Shown: piece by piece, positions 1-8,623 of the stretch
Numbering within the stretch: position 1 is the stretch's first letter
Layout of the letters: each line of letters opens with the position of its first letter
Assembly (NCBI RefSeq): GCF_900129425.1
Contig: NZ_LT670817.1
Span: 2,852,001 to 2,916,000, forward strand
Direction: 5' to 3'
Length of the DNA: 64,000 nucleotides
Source of the DNA: Bradyrhizobium erythrophlei
GTDB taxonomy: Bacteria; Pseudomonadota; Alphaproteobacteria; Rhizobiales; Xanthobacteraceae
Program-made: the position numbers and the translations under genes
The notes under the pieces: generated by a model
Seen by the model: only the letters and a program-made list of their open reading frames with translations
Database searches by the model: none
What the model was told of the DNA's origin: nothing

Positions 1-2481
1 GCGTTGCGCTATTTGCTGCGGCAGGAAGCCGCGCGGGGGAGGCTGTCGCCGCCGAACCCCGACCGCCCCGAGGACGACAGCGGCCTGGTGGTGCTCGCCA
101 TGGGCAAGATGGGCGCCGGCGAACTGAACTACTCCAGCGACATCGACATCATCGTTTTTTTCGATTCCACGGCGCCGACGGTTGTGCCTGACATCGAGCC
201 GCAACCGTTTTTCGTGCGCGTCACCCAGGCGCTGTCCAAGATGCTGCAGCAACGTACCGGCGACGGCTACGTGTTCCGCGTCGATCTGCGGCTGCGGCCC
301 GACCCGGCCTCGACGCAGGTGGCCATCTCGATCGCCTCGGCGCTGCACTATTATGAGCGGGAAGGTCGGACCTGGGAGCGCGCCGCCATGATCAAGGCGC
401 GGCCCTGCGCCGGCGACGCCAGGGCCGGGGAGGCGCTGGTGGCGGAAATTGCGCCGTTCGTCTGGCGCAAGCATCTCGATTTCGCGGCCCTTGCCGATGT
501 CCACGACATGAAGCGCCAGATGCAGACCTTTCGCGGTCAAAGCGAGACCGCGGTCGAGGGCCACAATGTCAAAATCGGCCGCGGCGGCATCCGCGAAATC
601 GAATTCTTCGCCCAGACCCAGCAGTTGATTGCCGGCGGCCGGCATCCCGAATTGCGGGTGCGGCCGACGCTGGAAGCGCTGAATGTGCTGGCGTCGAGCA
701 ACTGGATCACCTTCGAGGCGCGCGACGAACTGACGGCGGCCTATGAGTTCTTGCGCCGGGTCGAACACCGGCTGCAGATGGTCGCCGACGAGCAGACCCA
801 TACTTTGCCTGACGATGTGGAGGCGGTGGAGCGCTTCGCGCGTTTCTTTGGTTATGACAGCCGCGCGGCTTTCGCCGGCGACCTGCTTGGCCATCTCAAT
901 GTCGTGCAGGGGCATTACGGCAAGCTGTTCGAGGGCGATCCGGCCGGCACTGCGCAACTGCCGCCGGCGGATTACAGCGCCGGTCCCGATGCGCCGCGCC
1001 TGCTCGAACACCTGGCCACGCTCGGCTTCGAGAACCCGATCACGGTGGCGCAGACCCTGCAGCAATGGATGGCCGGCGACTATCGCGTCTTCAGGGTGCC
1101 ATCGACGCGGAGCGCGTTCGTCGAATTCGTTCCTGCGCTGATGGTCGGCCTCGCGCATGCCGAAGATCCTGACAACGCGGTGATGGCCTTCGACCGTTTT
1201 CTGCAGGCGCTGCAGCGCGGCGCAAGGTTGATTTCGCTGCTCAGCCAGAATCGCGAACTGGTCGCCCTGGTTGCGCTGATACTCGGCGCCGCGCCGCGCC
1301 TCGGCGACATGCTGGCGCAGCAGCCGCAGATCATGGACGGGTTGATCGATCCGCGCTTCTTCGGCGCGATGCCGGACCAGCGCGAACTCTCCGCGCGCCT
1401 TGCGGCGACGCTGGCGGATGCGACCTCCTATGAAGAGTTTCTCGACCGCCTGCGGCTGTTCGGCAAGGAAAGCCTTTTCCTGATCGGCACCCGAATCCTG
1501 TCCGGCACGGTTTCCGCCCAGCAAGCCAGCGTCGCCTTCGCCGACGTCGCCGAGGGCATTGTCCATACCGTGCATGGCCTGGTGACCGAACGGTTTGTGG
1601 CCCAGCATGGCCGGATCAGGGGGCAGGAGACCGCGATCCTCGCCATGGGCAGGCTCGGCAGCCGCGAGATGACCGCCTCGTCCGATCTCGATCTCATCCT
1701 GCTCTATGATTTCGATCCCGAACATCCGGACTCCGACGGCGCGCGGTCGCTGCAGGGCGCGCACTACTTCGCCCGCTTCACGCAGCGGCTGATCAGCGCG
1801 TTCACGACGCGGACGAATTACGGCGTGCTCTACGACGTCGATATGCGGCTGCGGCCTTCCGGTCGCGCCGGTCCGGTGGCGTCCCACATCACGTCCTTTG
1901 CCGAATATCAGGAGCGCGAGGCCTGGACCTGGGAACACATGGCGCTGACCCGCGCCCGGGTGATTTCGGCGTCGCCCGAATTTCGCGTCAAGATCGAACG
2001 CATCATTCGCGAGGTGCTGACACGGCCGAGGAACGCCGCCGGCGTCGCCAACGATGTGGCGGATATGCGCCGCGCGGTTGCGCTGGAGAAGGGCGAGGAT
2101 GATATCTGGGACCTGAAACATGCCGCGGGCGGCATGGTCGACATCGATTTCATCGCCCAATATCTCCAGCTCGTTCACGCCGCCGACAAGCCCGATATTC
2201 TCGATGTCCGCACCTTGCAGGTACTCGACAATGCCGCGCGTCTGGGTGTGCTGCCGCAGTCGGCGGCCGAAGTCCTGCGTCCGGCGACGCGGCTTTATCA
2301 CGACCTGACGCAGATCCTGCGGCTCTGTGTCAGTGAAAAATTCAAACCGGAAACCGCCGGAGAAGATCTGTTGCGGGTGATGGCGCGCGCCGGTGACGCC
2401 CCGGACTTCTCGTCGCTCGAGGCGCGGGTCAAGGAAACCCAAAGCGAGGTGCGCCGGGTGTTTCGGGCGCTGGTCGGCTAG
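1..2481 (+). CDS. glnE: Bifunctional glutamine synthetase adenylyltransferase / adenylyl-removing enzyme, 3' part
   Basis: GlnE adds AMP to, and removes it from, glutamine synthetase in response to PII, setting nitrogen assimilation in the cytoplasm. The window opens inside the gene: the frame is open from base 1 and ends at TAG 2479-2481, giving about 826 residues of a protein usually near 950-1000. Both nucleotidyltransferase cores are visible. The first, with GKMGAGELNYSSDIDIIVF about 35 residues in, belongs to the adenylyl-removing half. The second, AMGRLGSREMTASSDLDLIL around residue 550, belongs to the adenylyl-transferring half. Each keeps the G-S-x-D-x-D metal-binding pattern. A TTG at position 4 is an internal codon, not a start. 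The gene stands alone at its 3' end and is followed by a dispersed repeat. Confidence 0.96.
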   Translation, partial: ALRYLLRQEAARGRLSPPNPDRPEDDSGLVVLAMGKMGAGELNYSSDIDIIVFFDSTAPTVVPDIEPQPFFVRVTQALSKMLQQRTGDGYVFRVDLRLRPDPASTQVAISIASALHYYEREGRTWERAAMIKARPCAGDARAGEALVAEIAPFVWRKHLDFAALADVHDMKRQMQTFRGQSETAVEGHNVKIGRGGIREIEFFAQTQQLIAGGRHPELRVRPTLEALNVLASSNWITFEARDELTAAYEFLRRVEHRLQMVADEQTHTLPDDVEAVERFARFFGYDSRAAFAGDLLGHLNVVQGHYGKLFEGDPAGTAQLPPADYSAGPDAPRLLEHLATLGFENPITVAQTLQQWMAGDYRVFRVPSTRSAFVEFVPALMVGLAHAEDPDNAVMAFDRFLQALQRGARLISLLSQNRELVALVALILGAAPRLGDMLAQQPQIMDGLIDPRFFGAMPDQRELSARLAATLADATSYEEFLDRLRLFGKESLFLIGTRILSGTVSAQQASVAFADVAEGIVHTVHGLVTERFVAQHGRIRGQETAILAMGRLGSREMTASSDLDLILLYDFDPEHPDSDGARSLQGAHYFARFTQRLISAFTTRTNYGVLYDVDMRLRPSGRAGPVASHITSFAEYQEREAWTWEHMALTRARVISASPEFRVKIERIIREVLTRPRNAAGVANDVADMRRAVALEKGEDDIWDLKHAAGGMVDIDFIAQYLQLVHAADKPDILDVRTLQVLDNAARLGVLPQSAAEVLRPATRLYHDLTQILRLCVSEKFKPETAGEDLLRVMARAGDAPDFSSLEARVKETQSEVRRVFRALVG

Positions 2482-2504
2482 GGCGGCCAGGGCATTTTCC
2501 AGTT

Positions 2505-2640
2505 CGGCGGCTTCATCCCTCGGGACGCGCGCAATTGCGCGCTCCTCAGGATGAGGTCCCTCATGGCCTGCCAAACCCTCATGGTGAGGAGCGCGGCAAC
2601 GCCGCGCGTCTCGAACCACAAGGCCATGGGATGCGCCGTC
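2505..2640. repeat. Dispersed intergenic repeat between glnE and the convergent YdeP-like gene
   Basis: This spacer carries the self-complementary GCGCGGCAACGCCGCGC at 2591-2607 and the 20-mer AGGCCATGGGATGCGCCGTC at 2621-2640. Both recur in the same order at 55201-55247, 52 kb away and again next to the 3' end of a minus-strand gene. Other small palindromes (GCGCAATTGCGCG near 2530) sit beside them. The arrangement resembles the short REP/RIME-type elements of rhizobial genomes, which often end transcripts. No gene is visible in the 157-bp spacer. Confidence 0.6.
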
Positions 2641-4951
2641 AGATCGCAGAAGCCTGAATCTGGACCGGCGTCGACTTATAGGACGGCGTTCCGGATTTCG
2701 CGTCATAGTGCCCGAGAGCCACCAGCACATTGGCCTCGGGGTAATACGCAGCGACTGAACCTTCGGCAATTTTGTAGGCGACAGCCGTCAGGCCCCGCAT
2801 GATGCGCCCGCCTCCGGTTGAATCGATTCGGGTATCGACGGAGACGTCGACGCGATCGCCGTGCTGCAGCCCGCGCTTTGCGAGGTCGCGTTCGTTGACG
2901 AAGATCACGTCACGGCGTCCCTTGATTCCCCGGTAGCGGTCATTCAGTCCATACAGCGTCGTATTGTACTGATCGTGGCTCCGGATCGTGGTGAGCGTCA
3001 GCGCATTGCCGCCGGGCGGGTCTTCCTCGAGGCCAGGATAGACGATGAAATTGGCTTTCTTGTTTGGCGTCAGCCATACGCGTTCGGACGCCGCGATATA
3101 CAGGCGGAAACCGCCGGGACGTTTGATCCGATCGTTGAAGTCCGCGAATTCGGGAAACACGCTTTCGATGCCGTCGCGGATCTTGCCGTAGTCCGCGATC
3201 ATCTCGCGCCAGCGCACCTTGGTATTGGGCAGCGTCGCCATCGCCATTTCCGCGATGATCGCCGGTTCGGATTTCAGGTGTTCCGAGGCGGGCTTGAGCC
3301 CGCCGCGCGAGGCATGCACCATCGACATCGAATCCTCGACCGTGACCGATTGCTGTCCGCCGGCCTGCATGTCGATTTCGGTGCGTCCCAGGCACGGCAG
3401 GATGAAGGACTGTTTGGCGAGCAGCAAATGCGTGCGGTTGAGCTTGGTGGCGATATGGACGGCAAGGTCGAGGCCGCGCATCGCCTCGAAGGTGACCTCC
3501 GGGTCCGACATGGCGACCGCAAGGTTGCCGCCGAGACAGACCAGCGCCTTCGAGCGCCGGTCCCTGATGGCCTCGATGGTTTCGATCGCGCCGTGGCCCT
3601 TGGTGCGCGGCGGCTCGAAGCCGAAGGTGCGGACGATGCCATCCAGCAACGCCTCATTCGGGCTTTCGGTAATCCCGACGGTCCGGTCGCCCTGGACGTT
3701 GGAGTGGCCGCGCAGCGGCGAGATGCCGGCGCCCTTGCGTCCGATGTTGCCGCGAAGCAGCAGAAGGTTGACGATTTGCTGCACGTTGCCGGTGCCGTGG
3801 CGGTGCTGGGTGATGCCCATGCCATAATTGACGATGACGCGCTTGGCCTTGGCGTAGGTGTTGCCGATATCCTGGATGTCGGAGCGCGGCAGGCCTGAGG
3901 CCTTTTCGATCGCGTCCCATGAGGTGGCATTGATGTCCGACAGCAAGGCCTCGACGCCGCTGGTGTGTGTGGCAATGAATTCGCGGTCCAACACGCCGGG
4001 GCCGCCTTCGGCCAGGCTTTTGGCGTCGAGCTCGACCACGACTTTCATGATCCCCTTGAGCACCGCGACATCGCCGCCGACCCTCACCAGATAATAAGAG
4101 GACGCGATCGGCGTGGAGGCGCGCGTCAACATTTCCACCGGGCTCTGCGGCGCCGTAAAGCGTTCCAGCCCGCGCTCGCGCAGCGGGTTGATCGCGATGA
4201 TAGGAACCCCGCGTTTGGACGCTTCGCGCAATGTCGACAGCATGCGCGGATGGTTGGTGCCGGGATTGTGGCCGATGCAGAAGATGCAGTCGCTGTAGTC
4301 GAAATCCTCCAGCGTCACCGTGCCCTTGCCGACACCGATCGATTCCGGCAGGCCGACGCTGGTCGGCTCGTGACACATGTTCGAGCAATCGGGGAAATTG
4401 TTGGTGCCGTATTCCCGCACGAACAGCTGATACAGGAAGGCGGCCTCGTTCGACGCTTTGCCGGAAGTGTAGAATTCCGCCATGTTGGGATCGGGCAGGG
4501 CCCGCAGCGCGGCCCCGATTTGGGTAATCGCGTCTTGCCATGAAATCGGCAGATACCGATCGGTGGCGCGGTCGTAGACCATGGGATGGGTGAGACGTCC
4601 CTCGTTCTCGAGGTCGAAATCCTGCCAGTTCCAGAGTTCGCTGACGGTATGGGCGGCAAAGAATTCCGGGGTGGTCCGTTTCGCCGTCGCCTCCCACGAC
4701 ACGGCCTTGGCGCCGTTTTCGCAAAATTCGAACGACGAGGTGTGTTTGGGATCGGGCCACGCGCAACCCGGGCAATCGAACCCATGGGGTTGATTCATGG
4801 TCAAGAGCCCGTGGGTTTCGTTGACGACGGCCATTTGCCCGCGCAGCGCGTCCGCGACCGCCTTGAGCGCCCCCCAGCCGGCAGCAGCACCCCGGTAGTC
4901 TTCAATACCCTTGAGCTGCTCTTTCTTCCGCGTAAGTAAGTCCGATGGCAT
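2639..4951 (-). CDS. YdeP/FdhF-like molybdopterin oxidoreductase alpha subunit
   Basis: A 770-residue member of the formate dehydrogenase alpha-like family typified by E. coli YdeP. The start is ATG 4951-4949 (MPSDLLTRKK); the frame stays open upstream but family members begin here. Seen near the N-terminus: EDYRGAAAGWGALK, then GFDCPGCAWPDP, then NFPDCSNMCHEPTSVGL, which is the family signature in the Mo-cofactor region, then the bis-MGD segments GHNPGTNHPRM and LRGHSNVQGDRTVGI. The C-terminal MopB-CT region contains RSHDQYNTTLYGLNDRYRG. There is no neighbouring electron-transfer subunit, so the partner and true substrate are unknown; formate is only one possibility. The family probably carries bis-MGD and may need FdhD, encoded 3 kb away. 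It ends head-on to glnE with a repeat between. Confidence 0.9.
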   Translation of the reverse strand: MPSDLLTRKKEQLKGIEDYRGAAAGWGALKAVADALRGQMAVVNETHGLLTMNQPHGFDCPGCAWPDPKHTSSFEFCENGAKAVSWEATAKRTTPEFFAAHTVSELWNWQDFDLENEGRLTHPMVYDRATDRYLPISWQDAITQIGAALRALPDPNMAEFYTSGKASNEAAFLYQLFVREYGTNNFPDCSNMCHEPTSVGLPESIGVGKGTVTLEDFDYSDCIFCIGHNPGTNHPRMLSTLREASKRGVPIIAINPLRERGLERFTAPQSPVEMLTRASTPIASSYYLVRVGGDVAVLKGIMKVVVELDAKSLAEGGPGVLDREFIATHTSGVEALLSDINATSWDAIEKASGLPRSDIQDIGNTYAKAKRVIVNYGMGITQHRHGTGNVQQIVNLLLLRGNIGRKGAGISPLRGHSNVQGDRTVGITESPNEALLDGIVRTFGFEPPRTKGHGAIETIEAIRDRRSKALVCLGGNLAVAMSDPEVTFEAMRGLDLAVHIATKLNRTHLLLAKQSFILPCLGRTEIDMQAGGQQSVTVEDSMSMVHASRGGLKPASEHLKSEPAIIAEMAMATLPNTKVRWREMIADYGKIRDGIESVFPEFADFNDRIKRPGGFRLYIAASERVWLTPNKKANFIVYPGLEEDPPGGNALTLTTIRSHDQYNTTLYGLNDRYRGIKGRRDVIFVNERDLAKRGLQHGDRVDVSVDTRIDSTGGGRIMRGLTAVAYKIAEGSVAAYYPEANVLVALGHYDAKSGTPSYKSTPVQIQASAI

Positions 4952-5970
4952 GCAACACCTGAAATCTCGTCGGCGAAAAGTGATGGGTTGAACAAGAGGT
5001 AGGGAGCCGACACCCGGCCGGTGATCAACAATTCGCGATGACAGGCGAGGCAATTTTCGCCGTCACGGTGGCTCCAGCGGGGATCCGGTACGCCGCGGCC
5101 TGTCGGTTTAATCGCCGGCGTCTCTGGAATAGGGGGTTCCCGCTTCCGCGGGGATGACGGTTGCGGAAGCAATTTTCAAGCATCAAGACCGTCATTGCGA
5201 GCCAACGGGTCGCGCGAACGCGCGCATATTCGGTCGTCATACGCGGGCTTGACCCGCGTATCCATCTCTTGAAAAGAATCTCGCGAAGTGGATGGATTGC
5301 CGGGTCAAGCCCGGCAATGACAGCAACCAGCGTCCGCGATGAGAGCGCTCCTTCGTCCCGTTCGCCGGCCCCTTAAACACAGCTTCGCGGCCTCGCCGCA
5401 TGTGTTGCGCGAGGTGTGGCCTGCTCGTTCCGCCCTCTGCAATCAGAGGGCGCAGGGAATGCCGGATGCCCGATGCACCCGCAGCCTCGTGTGCGCTATG
5501 GGTAGTAAGTATGCACACGAGTATTCACAGCGAGTCACCGGAATCACCCGGCATTCCCCGCGCAATGGTTTACGGCTTATACCGCGCTCTCCCCGGTGAT
5601 CGGCTTTCTTGCCACCGTCGCCGGCGGAGTTGCCTCCACCGACTTGACACCAGCGTCGGGGTGTCAGGACCACACGTCTTCGCCGTCCGCCTCAAGTACC
5701 CTCGTCAGGAGCGCCATCCGCGTCCACCGCATCCCGCCCCGCGCTGGTGACGTTGCGCAACGCCCCTCTGAGTGGGACAGGATGGCGGCGAATATAGAAG
5801 TGATTTGGGTCGGGCGGCAAGCGATATTTCGGAAATTCAGAATTAAGCCCTGGCGCGCCATTGGCTTGGGCCTGCACGGGGCATAAGGTTCCAGCGGCGA
5901 CCTTTACGACGTTGACGATTTCCCCCACCATCTCGTCAAGCTCAGGTTAAACGAAAGCAAAGACAACGAC
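4952..5970. other. 1-kb intergenic region, no convincing gene
   Basis: Between the divergent YdeP-like and gamma-glutamyltransferase genes lies about 1 kb with only short incoherent frames on either strand. It holds palindromic repeat elements (a GCGGGAA..TTCCGCGGG-like stem near 5137-5158 and the double element at 5235-5323). Both flanking promoters must lie here, but I could not place a convincing -35/-10 pair. Confidence 0.6.
5235..5323. repeat. Paired palindromic repeat (RIME-like)
   Basis: Two palindromes stand in inverted orientation: ACGCGGGCTTGACCCGCGT at 5241-5259 flanked by GTCAT and ATCCATC, and GCCGGGTCAAGCCCGGC at 5299-5315 flanked by GGATGGATT and AATGAC. The flanks are also inverted copies of each other, so the whole unit could fold into a large cruciform. 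A shorter relative is at 55122-55144. Confidence 0.6.
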
Positions 5971-7563
5971 ATGCACGACCAGTTCAGCAGCGCCCAGCAG
6001 ATCCGCAAACCCGCCGTGGTCTCCAAAGGCGGCATCGTCGCCGCGCAATCACGCAAGGCGGCCGAAGTCGGCGCCGAGGTGCTGGCAGCAGGCGGGGACT
6101 GCGTGGATGCGGTGGTCGCGACCACGTTCGCGCTGGGGGTGCTGGAGCCCTGGATGAGCGGCCTCGGCGGCGGTGGGGCGATGGTGCTCTACCGCGCACG
6201 TGAAAACCGCTATGAGGCAATTGATTACGGCATGCGAGCGCCCGAAAGTCTTCGCCCCCAAGACTATCCGCTAACGCAGGACGGTGCAGCCTCCGACCTC
6301 TTCCCCTGGCGGCGAGTAAAGGACGACCGCAATCTTCATGGTCCGGGCTCGATCGCCGTCCCGGGCGTGGTCGCGGGAATGGAGGAAGCACACCGCCGCC
6401 ACGCCAAATTGCCGTGGGGGGAATTGCTCGGCCCGAGCGTTGATCTCGCCGGCGCAGGTCTCCTGGTGGACTGGTGGACCACGCTGATGATTTCGAGTTC
6501 GGCGGCAGACCTGCGGCGCTATCCCGCGAGCGCGGCCACTTATCTCCAGGACGGTTTCCCACCGAATGCGCAATGGGGTATCAAGTCCGGCGTGCGCCTG
6601 CCGCAGGACAGACTCCGGTCCACGCTTTCATACTTGGCGGCGGAAGGTCCTCGCGATTTCTACGAAGGCGATTTGGCGGGCAGCATTGCGGCCGATGTTC
6701 AGTCGGGGGGCGGTGCGCTTTCGGCCGAGGACCTTGCTTCCTTTCGCGCTCATGTCCGCGAGCCGCTGGTAATTCCCTATCGCGGCGGCACGGTGTACGC
6801 GACACCCGAACTCACCTGCGGCCCGACCCTGGCGCATACTTTGCGCCGGCTTCAGGAGGGGCTGCACCCCGCGCGTGGCGGGCCGGATGCATTGGCCTAC
6901 ACCGCCTATGCTCTCGCGCTGCAATCCGCGTACCGGGAACGCCTGCAAGATATGGGCGATGCCGACGGCAGGCGCGCGCTGGATGCCGAGCATCTGGCGC
7001 CGGCCTGCACCACGCATTTTTCGGTGGTGGACCGCGAGGGCAACATGGCGGCGGTGACGCAAACCCTGTTGTCGACTTTCGGCTCCAAGTACGTGCTGCC
7101 TCAAAGCGGGGTGACGATGAACAACGGCATCATGTGGTTCGACCCCACGCCCGGCGGGCCCAATTCGTTGGCGCCGGGCAAGCGTTGCCTGACCAATTAC
7201 ACCCCGGTGCTGGCGCAGGCCGGCGATGGCCGGCGGCTGGCGCTCGGCGCCTCGGGCGGACGGCGCATCCTGCCGGCGGTGACGCAAATGCTGTCCTTCG
7301 TGATGGACTATGGCATGGATCTGGACGCTGCGATCCACCAGCCACGCATCGATGCCAGCGAAGGCGCGGTGGTGATCGGCGATGTGCGTCTGCCTACGCG
7401 CGCGCGAGCGGAGTTGCGGGCACGGTTCGATTACGAAGAAGCGCGCGTGCAGACCCTGCCGATGAAGTTCGCCTGTCCGAGCGTCGTGCTGCGCGAAGGC
7501 GAGACCAACAGCGGCGCCACCGAAGTGTTCCAGCCGTGGGGCGACGCGGTGGCGGAGGTTTAG
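5971..7563 (+). CDS. Gamma-glutamyltransferase family protein
   Basis: This is a 530-residue N-terminal-nucleophile hydrolase of the gamma-glutamyltranspeptidase family, which transfers or hydrolyses gamma-glutamyl groups of glutathione and related amides. Family motifs are in order: an N-terminal GGIVAAQSRKAAEVGAEVL..GGDCVDAVVA, then PWMSGLGGGGAMVL, then the autocleavage region CTTHFSVVDREGNMAAVTQT, where the second Thr should become the new N-terminus of the small subunit, then NNGIMWFDP and ASGGRRILPAV. No signal peptide is visible, whereas E. coli Ggt is periplasmic, so this member may be cytoplasmic or may act on another amide such as a cephalosporin-type side chain. The start ATG 5971 has only a weak A-rich ribosome site. 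It ends 11 bp from the convergent fdsD. Confidence 0.88.
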   Translation: MHDQFSSAQQIRKPAVVSKGGIVAAQSRKAAEVGAEVLAAGGDCVDAVVATTFALGVLEPWMSGLGGGGAMVLYRARENRYEAIDYGMRAPESLRPQDYPLTQDGAASDLFPWRRVKDDRNLHGPGSIAVPGVVAGMEEAHRRHAKLPWGELLGPSVDLAGAGLLVDWWTTLMISSSAADLRRYPASAATYLQDGFPPNAQWGIKSGVRLPQDRLRSTLSYLAAEGPRDFYEGDLAGSIAADVQSGGGALSAEDLASFRAHVREPLVIPYRGGTVYATPELTCGPTLAHTLRRLQEGLHPARGGPDALAYTAYALALQSAYRERLQDMGDADGRRALDAEHLAPACTTHFSVVDREGNMAAVTQTLLSTFGSKYVLPQSGVTMNNGIMWFDPTPGGPNSLAPGKRCLTNYTPVLAQAGDGRRLALGASGGRRILPAVTQMLSFVMDYGMDLDAAIHQPRIDASEGAVVIGDVRLPTRARAELRARFDYEEARVQTLPMKFACPSVVLREGETNSGATEVFQPWGDAVAEV

Positions 7564-7574
7564 GCTGAACTTGC

Positions 7575-7799
7575 CTAAGGCTGCGTCCGCGCGGCCCTGA
7601 GCGCTGCGACGGCATCCCGCACCTGCGGATCAAGTCCCGAGCCGCCGGCGTCAAGGTGCGCCAGAATCGCGGTGCGCATCCGCGGATCCCAGAATTTCCG
7701 GATGTGTTCGGCGATGCCCGGCACCGCCTTGTCAGGGCGCTGGCTCTCAAAGAATTTGCCGATTTGATTGGCCATGTAGATCAGCCGGTCAGGCGACAT
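7575..7799 (-). CDS. fdsD: NAD-dependent formate dehydrogenase delta subunit
   Basis: A 74-residue protein, MSPDRLIYMANQIGKFFESQ.., matching the small FdsD family (MANQIGxFF, then KFWDPRMR). The start ATG 7799 lies inside the 3' end of fdhD, an 11-bp overlap, so the two are translationally coupled. FdsD is a small subunit of the soluble NAD-linked formate dehydrogenase, needed for its assembly or stability. It is the last gene of the fdsGBA-fdhD-fdsD operon, an order typical of alpha- and betaproteobacteria. A longer frame upstream on this strand is antisense noise within fdhD and was not used. Confidence 0.9.
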   Translation of the reverse strand: MSPDRLIYMANQIGKFFESQRPDKAVPGIAEHIRKFWDPRMRTAILAHLDAGGSGLDPQVRDAVAALRAARTQP

Positions 7800-8619
7800 G
7801 GACGACTCCCCGGGCCGTGCCCCCCAATGTAATTCGGCCGGGATGGGTGAAGACCTCGAACCCGTCGGCCCGCGCGATCGCTGCGAGCGTAATGCCGGCC
7901 GCATCCGCCGTCCGCACCGCCAGCGCGGTCGGCGCGGAGACGGCGACCATCACGGGCGCCCCCATCGCCGCCGTTTTCTGCACCATCTCGACCGACACCC
8001 GGCTGGTCAGCAGCACCATGCCCTCGCTTGCGCAAACGTTGTCCTGCGCCACCGCGCCGGCCAGCTTGTCGAGCGCGTTGTGGCGGCCGACATCCTCGCG
8101 CAGCGCGACGATGCCGCGCGCCGGCGTCCAGAACGCGGCGGCATGTACCGCGCGGGTTTCGATATTGATTGCTTGCAGCGGCGGGATGCCTTGCATCGCC
8201 GCCATGATTTGCTGCGGCGAGAATGATCGGCCCGGCGTCACGATCGCGGCGGGGCGAACCGCTTCAGTGATGGAGTCGATGCCGCATAATCCGCAGCCGG
8301 TGGGTCCCGCGATATGCCGGCGCCGCTCGCTCAGCCGATCCGCCTTTGATGGCGCCAGCCACATTCGCAGTTCGACGCCGTCATCGAGCGGCAGAACCTC
8401 CAGCGATTCGATATCGTCGGGTGACTGGACGATGCCTTCGCTGAGGCTGAATCCGACGGCGAAATCCCTCAGGTCCTGCGGGGTAGCCATCATCACGGCG
8501 TAGGTACCGCCGTTATAGGTCAGCGCGACGGCGGTTTCTTCCGGAATGGTGCGCGCGCCTTCGCTATGGCCGCCGTTGCGCCATACCTTTCGACCAACTG
8601 CGCGTGCCGGACCGTGCAT
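7789..8619 (-). CDS. fdhD: Formate dehydrogenase accessory sulfurtransferase FdhD
   Basis: FdhD carries sulfur from the cysteine desulfurase to the molybdenum centre of formate dehydrogenase; without it the enzyme is inactive. The 276-residue protein shows the catalytic GPTGCGLCGIDSI motif (the CxxC loop), FAVGFSLSEGIVQ in the N-terminal half, and VALREDVGRHNALDKLAGA and LLTSRVSVEMVQK in the C-terminal half. It begins 4 bp after the fdsA stop and overlaps fdsD. It would also be available to the YdeP-like oxidoreductase at 2639-4951 if that enzyme needs sulfuration. Confidence 0.96.
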   Translation of the reverse strand: MHGPARAVGRKVWRNGGHSEGARTIPEETAVALTYNGGTYAVMMATPQDLRDFAVGFSLSEGIVQSPDDIESLEVLPLDDGVELRMWLAPSKADRLSERRRHIAGPTGCGLCGIDSITEAVRPAAIVTPGRSFSPQQIMAAMQGIPPLQAINIETRAVHAAAFWTPARGIVALREDVGRHNALDKLAGAVAQDNVCASEGMVLLTSRVSVEMVQKTAAMGAPVMVAVSAPTALAVRTADAAGITLAAIARADGFEVFTHPGRITLGGTARGVVHVA

Positions 8620-8623
8620 CCCG

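Noticed and set aside
5339..5886. Several 80-116-codon frames in the 1-kb spacer before the gamma-glutamyltransferase
   Set aside because: They overlap each other on both strands, have no ribosome sites and show no protein-like motif.
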